A stretch of 64,000 bases of DNA. It comes from Craterostigma plantagineum. Taxonomy: Eukaryota > Streptophyta > Magnoliopsida > Lamiales > Linderniaceae. The notes below the pieces were generated by a model that was given only the letters and a program-made list of their open reading frames with translations, made no database searches and had not been told where the DNA came from. Below, piece after piece: positions 11,089 through 21,672 of the stretch (the first letter of the stretch is position 1; the number at the start of each line of letters is the position of its first letter). The DNA is taken from contig JAPQWV010001339.1 of NCBI GenBank assembly GCA_027422505.1, forward strand, positions 1-64,000, read 5' to 3'. Both the position numbers and the translations under genes were made by a program.

Positions 11089-11511
11089 GTGACATCTACA
11101 AATAAATACCTATTTGACTAAAATTTTTACAGATAGGTACCCATGTCAGAAATTGTTACAGATAGGTACCCGATTTAATGTTCACTAGTTCTTCAGTCAC
11201 GCAGTACCTTCTGTGTGGGTATGGCGTCCCATGGAGCGTTGATATAGGTTACCTGAATGTGTTTGTACGGCGTACTTATGTGTTAAAGATGTCGTACCTA
11301 AATGTGCTAATACGACGTACCATTTTCTCAACGTATGACGTACCACAATACGTTGATATAGGGTACCTAAATGTGTTGTTTGGCGTACCTGCGGCGGATC
11401 GTGTATCTATCTGCAATAAATTTATTCTACTAGGTACCTACATTTAAAAAATCTGACAGGGTACTAAATTACAAGTTTTTTCCAAATGGGTATTTATGTG
11501 TAAAGACCCCA
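11089..11511. mobile_element. MITE-like element with imperfect inverted ends and internal GTACC arrays
   Basis: AGAAATAA occurs at 11081-11088 and 11512-11519 as a possible 8-bp target duplication. The ends form an imperfect inverted repeat: left ACAAATAAATACC-TATTTG...GGTACCC, and right, when reversed, ACACATAAATACC-CATTTGG...GTACC. The interior has repeated GTACC/GGTAC and CGTAC blocks with GTTGATATAGG(G/T)TACC occurring twice. No coding capacity. An 8-bp duplication would suit hAT; the class is uncertain. Confidence 0.5.
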
Positions 11512-11586
11512 AGAAATAACGAAAAATATGCATATAAAAGAGGCTATAATTTGTTTATATTAAATCAGAGAGTTTAACATATATTA

Positions 11587-12369
11587 ACCAGTGTTTTAGA
11601 AAGTGCACTAGCGCGCGAACGCACAAAATTTTTTAAAAACGCTTCGATGCGTATAAATTATAGCATTTTATTTTTTATTTATATTTTTGTTATTATTTTA
11701 ATTTTATAAAGCTAAAAATAAATAAAAAAGGAAAGGAAAACTCGAACTCGCGGATCCATTCCGCTAATTAGGCCAACTTTTCAAAATTAATCGGCCCAAA
11801 AGAAGCAATTGGCTGTGAAGCTACAAATTCTACACTCTACAGGTTGTTTATATAGACAGTGTTGTACCCTTTTATTCTAACAGTTACCGGTGTGGGACGA
11901 AATGAATGTTTCTTTTTGTTCTGACAGTTAACGCGAAGGAAGCTGTATGGTAGGAGCCAACGAGGCTAATCTAGGTGGTGGGCCTGCCCTCACAAAGTGC
12001 GTAATTTTTCTTTTTGTATACTTTATATATTTTTTCTTTTTTATGTAACAGATGTATTAAAAATTACACACCACTATTTAAACACAATAATTTTCAAATT
12101 ATTAAACGAAAATAATGTTATTTTGTGAACTATTGTATTGATGCTATTTATAATTTTGATGCACATGTTCTCCGTTAATATGTTAATTATATTAATGGAT
12201 ATATAAGCTACAATTCAACAAATAATGATAATTATGTCATATATTATGTTTTTTGGCATCAATAACTTGCTTGCTTGAAATACTCACGCAATGCGCTACG
12301 CTATATACGCTACGCGCTACCGGAAGCAAACGCGACGGTTTGCGCTTTACGCGTTTTAAAACATTGATG
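11587..12369. mobile_element. Non-autonomous TIR element with TGTTTTA(A/G)AA ends and GCGC-rich subterminal repeats
   Basis: The element is bounded by a 13-bp direct repeat, TTAACATATATTA (11574-11586 and 12370-12382). The left end reads ACCAGTGTTTTAGAA and the right end, reversed, CATCAATGTTTTAAAA. Just inside both ends lie short GC-rich words (GCGCGCG, GCGCTACGC, CGCTACGCG, TTACGCG) in otherwise AT-rich DNA. No ORF. The ends resemble hAT-type non-autonomous elements; the long direct repeat is unusual for hAT and may include chance extension. Confidence 0.6.
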
Positions 12370-13090
12370 TTAACATATATTATATAGTGCGTATGAGGAA
12401 ATCAACAAACGAACAACAAGCTATAGGAATACATGCGCGCACTTAGATAACATAAGGCATAAATCGTAAAAAGTTACGAATTCCACAGATTATGAACATT
12501 CGTTCGATAGAATGAAACTATAGAGTTAATAAACATTGATTCGACATACTTACACGTTGTTCAAAACGTTTAAAGAATGACTCCTCGTTTTCCTTTTCCA
12601 CACGTAGGCAACCTTGTTTCTCAATTCATCCTTATGCTCACTAAAAAAGTGAACTTGGAGAATAATCATTAAGAAAGCACAATCATCATAATAAAATTGA
12701 TGTACCGATGTAAGTCAATACTTCATCACAATTCTTTAAAACATCAACATGCATCTGCTTCCAAGATTTATCATCTAGAAAGCTATATGTTCCTTTTTCC
12801 GATGAGACGTGAATTTCAGAAAACACCGAGAAACTTCCTTTTAATGTTTCCCTGCACTTATCATAATTTCGTTCCACTGTTGAATCGTGTCTCAATGCCA
12901 TTCAAGTACATCGAACAAGAAGGTTAAACATTCTTCGGTAATATACCCCTCAGCAATGGATCCTTCTGGAAACGCCTTGTTGTTGACGTATTTCTTTAAT
13001 CGAAACAAGTATCTAAAGGACAGCATTAAATTCAATGAAGTATTATCTTAAATGAATAAGTAAGGCATACTGATAATTAACGAATTTATG

Positions 13091-14522
13091 CTACCTTTCA
13101 ATTGGATGCATCCATCGATATTGTACAGGCCCTCCTAAAACTGCCTCTCGTGCTAGATGAATAGGCAAATGTATCATAATATCAAAAAATGATGGAGGAA
13201 AATCCTTTCTAACTTGCATAAGTTCAAAAGCAATTCCATCTTCAAGATGCTCCAATTCCATTTTATTTAATGTCGTTGAGCAAAAATTTTTTGAGGAAAT
13301 TACTAACTTCGTGTAATGCCTCACATAGATTATCATTCAGCAAACCACGCATTGAAATCGGGAACAATTGGTGCAGGATAATGTGACAATCATGGTTCCA
13401 AAAATACGTCTATGTCGTTTCCTGGAGATGTTGGACCTGGTATAAGCATTGACAAGATGAAAAATGGGGTTTTCAGACATTTCCAAGGGGGCGAATTGTA
13501 CGGCAAAAGAACAACTGCCATGTGCTGTGGCATAAGCTCATGGTTGACAAAGGACTAAAACCATCTGTTGCTAAACCAAGTCTAACATTACGGGGATCCT
13601 GAGCAAATGAGTTGTGTTTTTTGTCAAACTCTTTCCATTCGTCTGCATCAGCTGGATGCCTGAACTCTCCATTTTTGCATTTTTCCTTGTGCATCTCATA
13701 TCTTCGGTTGTTCCTTTAGATATAAACAACCTTTGTAATCTTGGCTTCAATGGAAAATAACGTAAAACCTTTTGCGGTACCTTTTGAAAGTTTTTTCCAC
13801 CATTTTGTCATGATCACTGTCACTAAACTTAAAGCGAGATGCTGAGCATGTTGGACACTTATCCGCATTTTCGTAGTCCTTCCTGAACAGCACGCAATCG
13901 TTCACACAGCCGTGAATTTTTTCATAATTCAGCCCAAGGTCCTGGATTATCTTTTTAACCTCATAATACGAGCAAGGGAGTGTCTCACCATTTGGAAGCG
14001 CCTTCTTCAAACACTTCAAGTAACATTGAAATGACTTGTTGCTCCATCGGCTAAGAATCTTCAAATGCATTATTGAGAAATTTCCACATCCTGGATATAG
14101 CTCTCAGCATCTTTCAGTAATCTCATAAATTTATCGGATTCACATTTTGGAACAGCATTTTCATCTCTCGCAGACTCATCACCTTCCCAAGCATTCGTTG
14201 TTGCTGCTGTATAGCAATCTTCTAGCATGCTTTGCACTTCAGGACAATTCTGAGTGTCATTCCTATTTAAGTTGTTGGACTCATGCTCGTCGCTGCTTTC
14301 TTCATCGGTGTCAAACTCTTCAATATCAGACTCATCATACTCCTCACCATGAAGAATCCAAGGGTCGTAGTCTCGAATTATGCCATACGGTAGCAAATCA
14401 GCTTCAACGTCATATCGACTTTGAAAGCACACATTGTTGCATCTCTTACAAGGACATCTAATTTTTTTCCACTCTAACAGAAGAATATGCAAAATCCAGG
14501 AACTGTTGAACTCCATTTTCAT
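13091..14522 (-). pseudogene. TNP2-like CACTA transposase, degenerate
   Basis: Read right to left, the frames give a transposase-associated N-terminal segment with the motif CPCKRCNN (about 14460) and an acidic stretch. TNP2 sequence (Transposase_21 family) follows at 14070-13747, with a CVNDCVLFRKDYENADKCPTC zinc-binding-like block. More TNP2 sequence is at 13694-13473 (contains NVRLGLATDGFSP), then a DUF4218-type segment at 13336-13091 (HLPIHLAREAVLGGPVQYRW). Stops and frame changes separate all four pieces, and the sequence between them is short of a full TNP2, so the copy is inactive. In intact elements this protein binds the subterminal repeats and cuts the CACTA ends. Confidence 0.85.
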
Positions 14523-15194
14523 ACTCTAGGCATGCTCTATTCGCAAGTCTCATCCAACTTTTATCCATTTCAACTTCCTGTTCATGTAATGAAATTGAAG
14601 ATAAAATTCTACTAATATAAAATATAATAAATTAAGGAAGAGTAGAAAGACTCATGCAATAAACTATAAGTTATAATAGTTTCTAGGCGAAAATTATACA
14701 GTTAAATTGTTTTCAATTTAGCAAAATATTCCAACACTTCGAAGCTTAACCATAAAAGAATAGAAAATAGATGCATATACACAACAATCAGAATGCTCTA
14801 ACTGACAGCTCGACAAGTATTACGGAGAATATCAGTTTACAACAAATTTATAAGAACATCTAAGAAAATAACGTAAAGCAACTGCATTTAATAATAAAAA
14901 TAGGAAAAAAAAAAACAAAAAAACGAACGATGCATAGAAACGACATCAAACCCAATTCAAGATGAAATTAACGTCAACTACACAAAATTACAATGATTCC
15001 ATAGCATAACACACCCAATTAGTTTCCATCAAACGTCAAAACGATTACACTGAATTCTTGATTGAAATCTGACCTTGTTCTTAGTCAATCAACACCGAAG
15101 CGCAGGGGGAGAAGTCGGGTGGAAGCGGGATGGCGGACAACGACGGGTGGAGGTCAAATGGTTAGAGGGTGGACCTTGGAGCAGAGAACTTGCG

Positions 15195-15345
15195 AGGATG
15201 GTCTGTGTTTGTTCGTGTATGTGTGTTGTGTGTATCTGTGTGTGTTCGTGTGTGTGTGTTGTGTGTGTCTGTGTGTGTGCGTGGGTTCTATGTGTGTTGT
15301 GTGTGCGTGGGTTCTATGTGTGTTGTGTGTGTCCATGTGTGTCTT
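15195..15345. repeat. GT-rich microsatellite
   Basis: Imperfect (TGTG)n with GTTGTGTGTG and GTGGGTTCTATGTGT variants, inside the CACTA element. It produces spurious Cys/Val-rich open frames on the plus strand and His/Thr-rich ones on the minus strand. Confidence 0.85.
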
Positions 15346-15836
15346 TTTATTAGTGATAATTATTGTTATCAATAATTTAATTATATTTTTAGTAATGATG
15401 TCATATTGATACAAATATTTCTATTGATGATATATTGATGGTAATTAATGCTATCATTATTTGTTTTGGATTATGACACGATTCTTTTGCCACAATAGGT
15501 CGCCAAGTTTCTAGCGTCAAGGAATAGTGACGTGCGAAAATATTGGCACATTTATCACAATTAGTGACAACGAGTTGTGGGGATTTTTTTGTCACTTTCT
15601 CTTCAATTAGTGACATCAATTTTTTGTCACAATATTTATATCTATACTGTGGCATATTTCTTGCCACTAGGAAAGTAGTCACAATAATGTTTTTTTGTAG
15701 TGACAACAGTATTTCGTCGTAATCTACAAGACCGGGTAATGATTGCCTATGACCTTATTATTAGTTACTACTTGTGGTAGTATGTTTCTCTCACACCATT
15801 TCAATTTAAAAAATACCTTAGATTTAATATATAATA

Positions 15837-16079
15837 CTCCCTCTGTCCCTATAGTTTTTGTACATTTTACTATATCAGGCATCCCGCTGTCTTTTGTACA
15901 TTTGCTATTTTAGCAAAAAACAGCCACAAACAATCAATATAATAATATTAAATACTCTTAAAAATGTACGTGTCAAAATATACACTTTTTTACCTTTAAT
16001 TGTATTATATTATTAAAATATTCAGTTTCTTAAAAACCCTATCATACCCTAATGTCCAAAAGAAATGGGACAAAGGGAG
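15837..16079. mobile_element. Stowaway-type MITE
   Basis: The ends are CTCCCTCTGTCCC and GGGACAAAGGGAG, flanked by TA on both sides (15835-15836 and 16080-16081). These are the terminal sequence and target duplication of Tc1/mariner Stowaway elements. 243 bp, non-coding. Confidence 0.93.
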
Positions 16080-16081
16080 TA

Positions 16082-16589
16082 TATAATATGATGATGAAGC
16101 TATATTAGTGTCGAGCCCAGGTACCACTTCATATTTATTGTTTTAGTAAGTTGGAAATTGTGATGAATAATGATACCGTTTTTACTAGTTCATGTTTATC
16201 AATGGATGTATTTTATATTATATTGTTTATATTTCACTAATTACATTTGTTAATGTTTTACTTAATGTCTCTGCTAAATTTCTCAGTTCTATTTCAATAG
16301 TTATGTATTCCTTGTCTATGTCTTGATTGAGATATTATAATGCGTTCAAGTATTTAACTTATTTTTTTCATAGCATTGTTCAAACAAGAAGAAAGAACGT
16401 TACATAGATTTTACTGTGAAGTTATCATTATTTTATTTTGTATTTTAAATGATTAATAGGTAAAAATTTTCATTATTTTGATGATATAAAAGAAAGTTTA
16501 TTATTATTTTTAATATTCCATGTTTCTCTTTGTTTTTTGCATTAGATAGACCGTTTGAGTGAAACGAAATAATTATGCTAATTTTTAAA
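16082..16589. other. Intergenic, no gene seen
   Basis: AT-rich sequence without a supported feature. Confidence 0.5.
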
Positions 16590-16967
16590 GGGAAATTCCA
16601 GTTGTACCTTGCGTTTAAGGTTTTTCAGTTAATGCCCAAGTTATTTTGAATTTCGGTAGGTCTTCCGTATTTAAGATTTTTCCAACTGGTGCCTAAAGTA
16701 GTTTTCAGTTATGCTTTGTGACCACTGTTTAAAGCTTTTCCAACTTGTGCATAAAGTGTTTTCAAGGGAGAGGTAACCTTTAGTGGCTTTCTAAAATCAC
16801 GCCGTCATACAGTAGGGGTACCTACATTCGAAAACCTTACACAAGGGTAAACAACCGGAATTGAAAACTACTTTGGCATCAAAAAATCTTAGGGGACCTA
16901 CCCAATTCAAGTTACTTTGGGCATTAACGGGAAAGTCTTAAACAAAATATATCAAATGGAATTTCCC
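16590..16967. mobile_element. TIR MITE with GGGAAATTCCA ends
   Basis: The left end GGGAAATTCCAGTTG and the reversed right end GGGAAATTCCATTTG are inverted repeats. The similarity continues inward for about 150 bp on each side (for example TTAATGCCCAA and AAGTAGTTTTCA on both arms), so the element could fold on itself. The flanks TTTTTAAA and TTTTCAAA may be a degraded target duplication. Non-coding. Confidence 0.75.
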
Positions 16968-16993
16968 TTTTCAAAATTTTGTTTTGTAGTTAT

Positions 16994-17199
16994 TCTCTTT
17001 GTAATTTATATATAATAATACAAATTAGGGGTATAAAGCGCATGGTTCAAACAAGATGACCAGGTCAAATAAGGTTTTTATTTATGTTGTTTTATATATT
17101 TTAATTACTTTATAGTAAAAACATTATTCTGTTATTGCCAATCATATAAGAAAAATATGGGTATTTATTTCCGCGTCTTGGCACGGCTCTAAAACCTAG
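16994..17199 (+). mobile_element. Probable non-autonomous Helitron
   Basis: The 3' side has an imperfect hairpin (CCGCGTC-TT-GGCACGG) followed 12 bases later by CTAG, with T as the next base (17200). This is the Helitron 3' signature. The 5' end, TCTCTTTGTAATTTATATAT, is plausible but not certain. Confidence 0.5.
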
Positions 17200-17996
17200 T
17201 ATGATATATACGAGTGTGTAAGCATATTTTAAACTCCGAATAGCGAAAGACAAAAGAGGGATAGTCAATCTATAGCATCAAAGCTTCTTTTGCTAATTTT
17301 TCAAATAGGTACCAAGGACTTAATTAAAGCCATACCCAATTGTCAAGGCAATCTTTTTTCTAGTTATATTCTAAAATGACAATGTAACATGGCGGCTCAT
17401 ATAACAATTTATCACGAGATTTGAATACAGTATATATGCTAGTACTTTTACACATCATATATGTGTGCAAAAATAGAAAATTAATTATTAATGGATGAAT
17501 TTAATAAATTTAAAATATAATATTAACTATTACTGGATGAAATTTAATAAGTTATAAAATATAAAATTAATGATAGTGGATGAATTTAATAAATTATATA
17601 CTTAAAATAAAATGCGCTGGTTATTATGAGTTTTAAAGCTATGTGGTTTAATAATATTTTTTTAATAATTGATATACTAAAAATAGAATGACGTAGTTAT
17701 CATGATTTAATAGGTTTTTATTTTTTTGATAGTAGTTACTGTAGAAAAAATTTGATTGGTCAGTTTGGCATACCAATTATATTTTTCATCCCTTAGGCTC
17801 TTTATAGAAGAGAGTACAGATAATTAACACGACTATAAATCAGCTTAATCTAATTAATAATAGATGTTTAAGGTAAAAAAGAACATTCAAAATATTAGAT
17901 ATAGAAATACAAGCATATAATACTACAAACCTAAACAACATCTTTCCGGAAAGATTTAGGCAAGGTAATAAAAGGCGTATTACTTGTAATATCATA
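17200..17996. other. Intergenic, AT-rich
   Basis: Apart from the short triplicate repeat annotated within it I see no feature. Confidence 0.5.
17486..17605. repeat. Three imperfect copies of a TGGATGAATTTAATAAATT unit
   Basis: The word TGGATGAA(A)TTTAATAA(A/G)TTA recurs three times at about 50-bp spacing in AT-rich DNA. Confidence 0.6.
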
Positions 17997-18169
17997 TCTA
18001 TTACTATTCTAAAAGCGAGAATAAGCCGATTTAACAATAAGTTGCCAGTTGTTATTGTTTAATATCTTTTGTGTTGGTTACTTGCAATTCTCAGTTGCCA
18101 GTGAAAGTGTTATGCCAGTATCGTCTTATTCGCTACTCCCTCTCTCTCATCGAAAGATTCACAGACAGC

Positions 18170-18570
18170 ACGAACTTCAGCGGCTTGGTCGTCGCTACCC
18201 CCAAACAATTGATCGAAATCGTCTGGGATTAGCAAACAGCAAGTGCCATTTCCTATGGGCGATAAAGTCCAGCCTCGTCAACCGCGGCAGCTAGGCGATA
18301 TCGGAGGAGTTCCTACGCAAAATCGAGGGCGAGGGTTGATCTTCTACTGGTGCCCGCAGGAGAAGCTGCTGAGTTATCCGTCGATCGTCGATTTCTGGCG
18401 AACTGTGGCTGGAATTCGATGATCTACTGGCCGTTCTCCGAGCAGCAGATGAATTTCCTGTACGTGGGCTCGCAGCGGGAGATCGGCTGGAGACCAATGC
18501 TGACGTGGAAGGGCTGGATGGAGCTGATGGATAATGCTCAAGAAGGTTTAATCGCCTTCCCTTAACTTAA
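18170..18570 (+). pseudogene. UDP-glycosyltransferase (UGT) fragment including a damaged PSPG box
   Basis: The plus strand encodes, in three frames that must be joined, the C-terminal half of a plant family-1 UGT. GLANSKCHFLWAIKSSLVN lies at about 18218-18275. FYWCPQEKLLSYPS lies at about 18342-18385. CGWNSMIYWPFSEQQMNF, the heart of the UDP-sugar-binding PSPG box, lies at about 18402-18460. About ten residues normally found between CGWNS and WPF are missing, a stop interrupts the segment after VNRGS, and three single-base losses are needed to explain the frame changes. The N-terminal acceptor-binding half is absent. It sits near the 5' end of the Helitron at 17997-19911 and is probably a captured fragment, not a working gene. 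Confidence 0.8.
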
Positions 18571-18762
18571 TTACGATCACAGTGATCATCAGCTGTTTGA
18601 ATCTTTCTCACCGGAGCAAGATTTAATTTTCTTTTTATCCTTCAAATAAAATCCCACAGAAAACGCATGGCCGGAAGGGAAATCCCATGTCTGTACCTGT
18701 AAAATTGTTCTAGATCTTGATTCGGAAGATGTGAACCCAAAACAAGGTACTTGTGGGCCTCT

Positions 18763-19224
18763 TAGAGGTCAGTTTGTTCAACCTTCAACCATCGACGGTT
18801 CAATTTTAAATGGAAAGATGATGGGAAAAGAAAGGAGAAAGAAGCTACTGCAGTAATAGAAAATAAAGGCAGAGATGATGATGATGAAAGTGTCCGGTGC
18901 TGTTTAGTTTTCGGTTCAGTACCTAAAGTTCCTTGCATTGATCGGCTTCATGAAATAGTTTCATGTGCTGTAATCATGCCCATCCTTAATAGAGGTCAGT
19001 TTGTTCAATCTTCACCTTCGACGGTTCAATTTTAAATGGAAAGATGATGGGAAAAGAAGGAGAAAGAAGCTACTGCAGTAATAGAAAATAAAGGCAGAGA
19101 TGATGATGATGATGATGATGAAAGTGTCCGGTGCTGTTTAGTTTTCGGTTCAGTACCTAAAGTTCCTTGCATTGATCGGCTTCATGAAATAGTTTCATGT
19201 GCTGTAATCATGCCCATCCTTAAT
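18763..19224 (+). repeat. Tandem duplication of about 230 bp inside the Helitron
   Basis: Copy 1 (18763-18989) and copy 2 (18990-19224) are nearly identical. They start TAGAGGTCAGTTTGTTCAA and end CATGCCCATCCTTAATA. Copy 2 has an expanded GAT run. Confidence 0.93.
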
Positions 19225-19284
19225 ATGTTTGTCATTAGTTTATTTAAATTGTTTCATTCTTTTATTTAACTTATCATTTCATTT

Positions 19285-19590
19285 TGACTTAGATAGGTAG
19301 TTGTTGTGCACATTTGCTTGGATATATGCTGATGAGCCGAGCACCACCTGTGGACACCAAGCAATATGCGGACTACCGATTCTTAATTTGTCTTCTTTTC
19401 ATCCCAAGGCCTTCATTTCATTAAATAATTTGATATATCTTGTTCTTTTATTTTTGTTTTTTCAGTTTTTGCAAGAAATGTACACGATCTGCAGCCCACA
19501 AGTGTGGCAAGAGATGCAATGCAGGCAGCTTATCACCTTTGTGAAGCTGAAAAATCTTACTTGGTCTCAGCTGTTTAGCTGTCACACAGT
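19285..19590 (+). other. Unrecognised exon-like sequence in the Helitron
   Basis: Two stretches look coding in composition: about 19300-19385 (one frame reads AHLLGYMLMSRAPPVDTK) and 19470-19590 (one frame reads VHDLQPTSVARDAMQAAYHL). The second follows a pyrimidine tract and an AG, like an acceptor site. I cannot assign either to a family. They may be exons of a captured gene. Confidence 0.35.
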
Positions 19591-20077
19591 ATGTCTTTTA
19601 TTGCACTTAATTTCGTGTTGTCATAAATGACATCTTATCCTGAATAGCTTTGAAAGCAATGAAGCAATCGCGGCGAACATAAAAGTTCATTGGAACACGA
19701 TTCTAACTCTAATTCCCCAGGACGTAGAAGCAAGAAAATATCTTCTTCTGCTTTAGGTGAAGGTCAGGCTAGAATGCTAGATAGATTTAAGCACGACTTA
19801 ACTGTTAACAGTTTAAGCAAGAGCTAACCTACGGGCAGTTTAACAGTTTTAAGCATTCGATTCGGGGTAAGGTTATACAGAAGCCGCACAACGTGCGGCC
19901 ATGACATCTAGTATACTACAATGGACCGATATCCTAAAACAACGAAATGGTCAATTAAATTTAAATTATTGTAATGATTGTAGCGCCACTAGTTATGGTT
20001 GAATTAATGACCATAATCAAAACAATGTATTTAACAGTAGATGAAGAATCATCTCACACAAGTTAGATAGAAAATAT

Positions 20078-20720
20078 GGGTAAAATGCATATAACTCCCT
20101 CGTGGTTTCGCGAAAATGCACATAAACCCCTGTGGTTTTTTTATTGCACGGTACTCCCCTATGGTTTAACTAAGGTTGCACCGTACCCCTCGGGCAGCAG
20201 TGTTTTGCCCGAAATTGGATTACACGCGCTCTTACTGCAGGTGGGTTAAGCTTGGAACATATTATTTACTGTTAAATGACTAGAATAACCCTAAATATTC
20301 ACCTTCTTTTCAAATGATAACCATCGGCCCTATCTAGAATAAAAAGAGTTACCCCCGGGTTATCATTTGAAAAGAAGGTGAATAGTTGGGCTTATTATGG
20401 GTATTTAACAGTGAATAATATGGTCATTGAGCGCGTGCAAGAGTGCATGTAATCCAATTTCGGGCAAAAACTGATGTCCGAGGGTTCTCATTTGAAAAGA
20501 AGGTGAATATTAAGGGTTATTCTAGTCATATAACAGTAAATAGTATATTCCAAGCTTAACCCACATGCAGTAAGAGCGCGTGTAATCCACTTCGGGCAAA
20601 AAACTGCTGCCCGAGGGGGTACGGTGCAACCTTAGTTAAACCATAGGGGAGTACCGTGCAATAAAAAAATCATAGGTGTGCATTTCCGCACAACCACGGG
20701 GGGTTATACGCATTTTACCC
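20078..20720. mobile_element. Fold-back Mutator-like MITE with long inverted repeats
   Basis: A perfect 10-bp target duplication TAGAAAATAT (20068-20077 and 20721-20730) flanks ends GGGTAAAATGC(A/G)TATAAC. The two arms are inverted copies over roughly 250 bp (for example GCACGGTACTCCCCTATGG and its complement). The centre holds further copies of TCATTTGAAAAGAAGGTGAA in both orientations. The 9-11-bp duplication class points to Mutator-like elements. No ORF. Confidence 0.9.
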
Positions 20721-20730
20721 TAGAAAATAT

Positions 20731-21049
20731 ATTCTTATTCGGACTAACAATTGGAACAAGAGAGAAAATGAAGCAATCCCTTACCTACAATTCATTCAAG
20801 AATAATCATAGTCATTAGAATAAGATGCTTTATGGGACTTGCTTGGAATTTATAGACTATTATAATATTTAATTCAAGAATAATCGTAGTACCATTCTAA
20901 TCAATATTATTATATTGTATTCGATTCGACCAAACAACCATTATCAATTCAGATATTTCAAATTCGAATCTTCTATCTAAATCTCAACCAAGGGAGTTTT
21001 ATTCCCAAATCTTTCACCAGTTTACATATTTCGGTTCAATCTTACAATA
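20731..21049. other. Intergenic, AT-rich
   Basis: No feature seen between the MITE and the Helitron pair. Confidence 0.5.
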
Positions 21050-21251
21050 TCTTATATAATTATAGAAATGTAGGTGCCATCATATGATGCCATTGTCCTT
21101 TAATAATTAATTGTAATAAATTTATAACTAAATAAATAAAAACATAAAAAAAACTACCCCACTATCACACATGTCAATGATTAATCCACTACAAATAGTT
21201 CTTTATTAATATAAATTAGTTAACACCGTGCATTGCACGGGTAATAACTAG
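21050..21251 (+). mobile_element. Short non-autonomous Helitron, copy A
   Basis: It starts TCTTATATAATTATAG after A and ends CTAG before T. A perfect hairpin CCGTGC-ATT-GCACGG lies about 11 bases from the 3' end. 202 bp, non-coding. Relatives lie at 21354-21553 and 34516-34713. Confidence 0.9.
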
Positions 21252-21353
21252 TGTAAGAAATGGCTTAAGAAGATTGATCTCAGCCCAACTTATGACATTA
21301 GGCAATAAAAGGATTTTATTAATGGATCTTAGTTGTTCAATTGGCAATGAAAA

Positions 21354-21553
21354 TCTTATATAATTATAGAAATTTAGGTGCCATCATATGATGCCAAGTG
21401 TCCTTTAATAATTAATTGTAATAAATTTATAAATAAATAAATAAATACATAAAAAACTACCCACTATCACACATGTCAATGATTAATCCATTACAAATAG
21501 TTATTTATTAATATAAATTAGTTAACACCGTGCATTGCATGGGTAATAACTAG
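21354..21553 (+). mobile_element. Short non-autonomous Helitron, copy B
   Basis: Same family as copy A and about 100 bp downstream of it. The hairpin has one mismatch (CCGTGC-ATT-GCATGG). It begins TC after A and ends CTAG before T. Confidence 0.88.
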
Positions 21554-21672
21554 TTAAGAACATATGTCAAAGCAATGGGCTTAAGAAGATTGATCTCAGC
21601 CCAACTTATGACATTAGGCAATAAAAGGATTTTATTAATTGGATCTTAGTTGTTCAATTGGCAATGAAAAAT

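Larger units (their letters stand above)
12590..15702 (-). mobile_element. CACTA (En/Spm) transposon remnant
   Basis: The right terminus reads ...TTTTTTTGTAGTG, ending at 15702, the reverse complement of the CACTACAAAAA terminus that defines CACTA elements. Just inside it (15470-15700) are repeated TTGTCAC/GTGACA words, as in CACTA subterminal regions. A TNP2-type transposase, broken into several frames, occupies 14522-13091. I could not find the matching left CACTA end, so the element is probably truncated on that side and the left limit given is only where transposase-related sequence fades. Confidence 0.8.
17997..19911 (+). mobile_element. Gene-fragment-carrying Helitron
   Basis: The 5' end TCTATTACTATTCTAAAAGC follows an A (17996). 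The 3' end has a perfect hairpin, GCCGCAC-AA-CGTGCGGC, about 11 bases before CTAG (19908-19911), and the next base is T. This matches the Helitron rule of insertion between A and T with 5'-TC and CTRR-3' ends. The 1.9-kb interior contains a broken UDP-glycosyltransferase fragment, an internal tandem duplication and an unrecognised exon-like stretch, as expected of a Helitron that captured host gene pieces. No Rep/helicase coding sequence is present. Confidence 0.7.
21050..21672 (+). repeat. Tandem duplication of Helitron plus adjacent flank
   Basis: Each Helitron copy is followed by the same flank of about 100-115 bp (GATTGATCTCAGCCCAACTT through TTGTTCAATTGGCAATGAAAA). The unit duplicated is therefore Helitron plus flank, not two independent insertions. 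Confidence 0.85.

Noticed and set aside
15062..15414. Cys/Val-rich and His/Thr-rich open frames of 68-115 codons
   Set aside because: They are translations of the GT-rich microsatellite in several frames, with no family signal.
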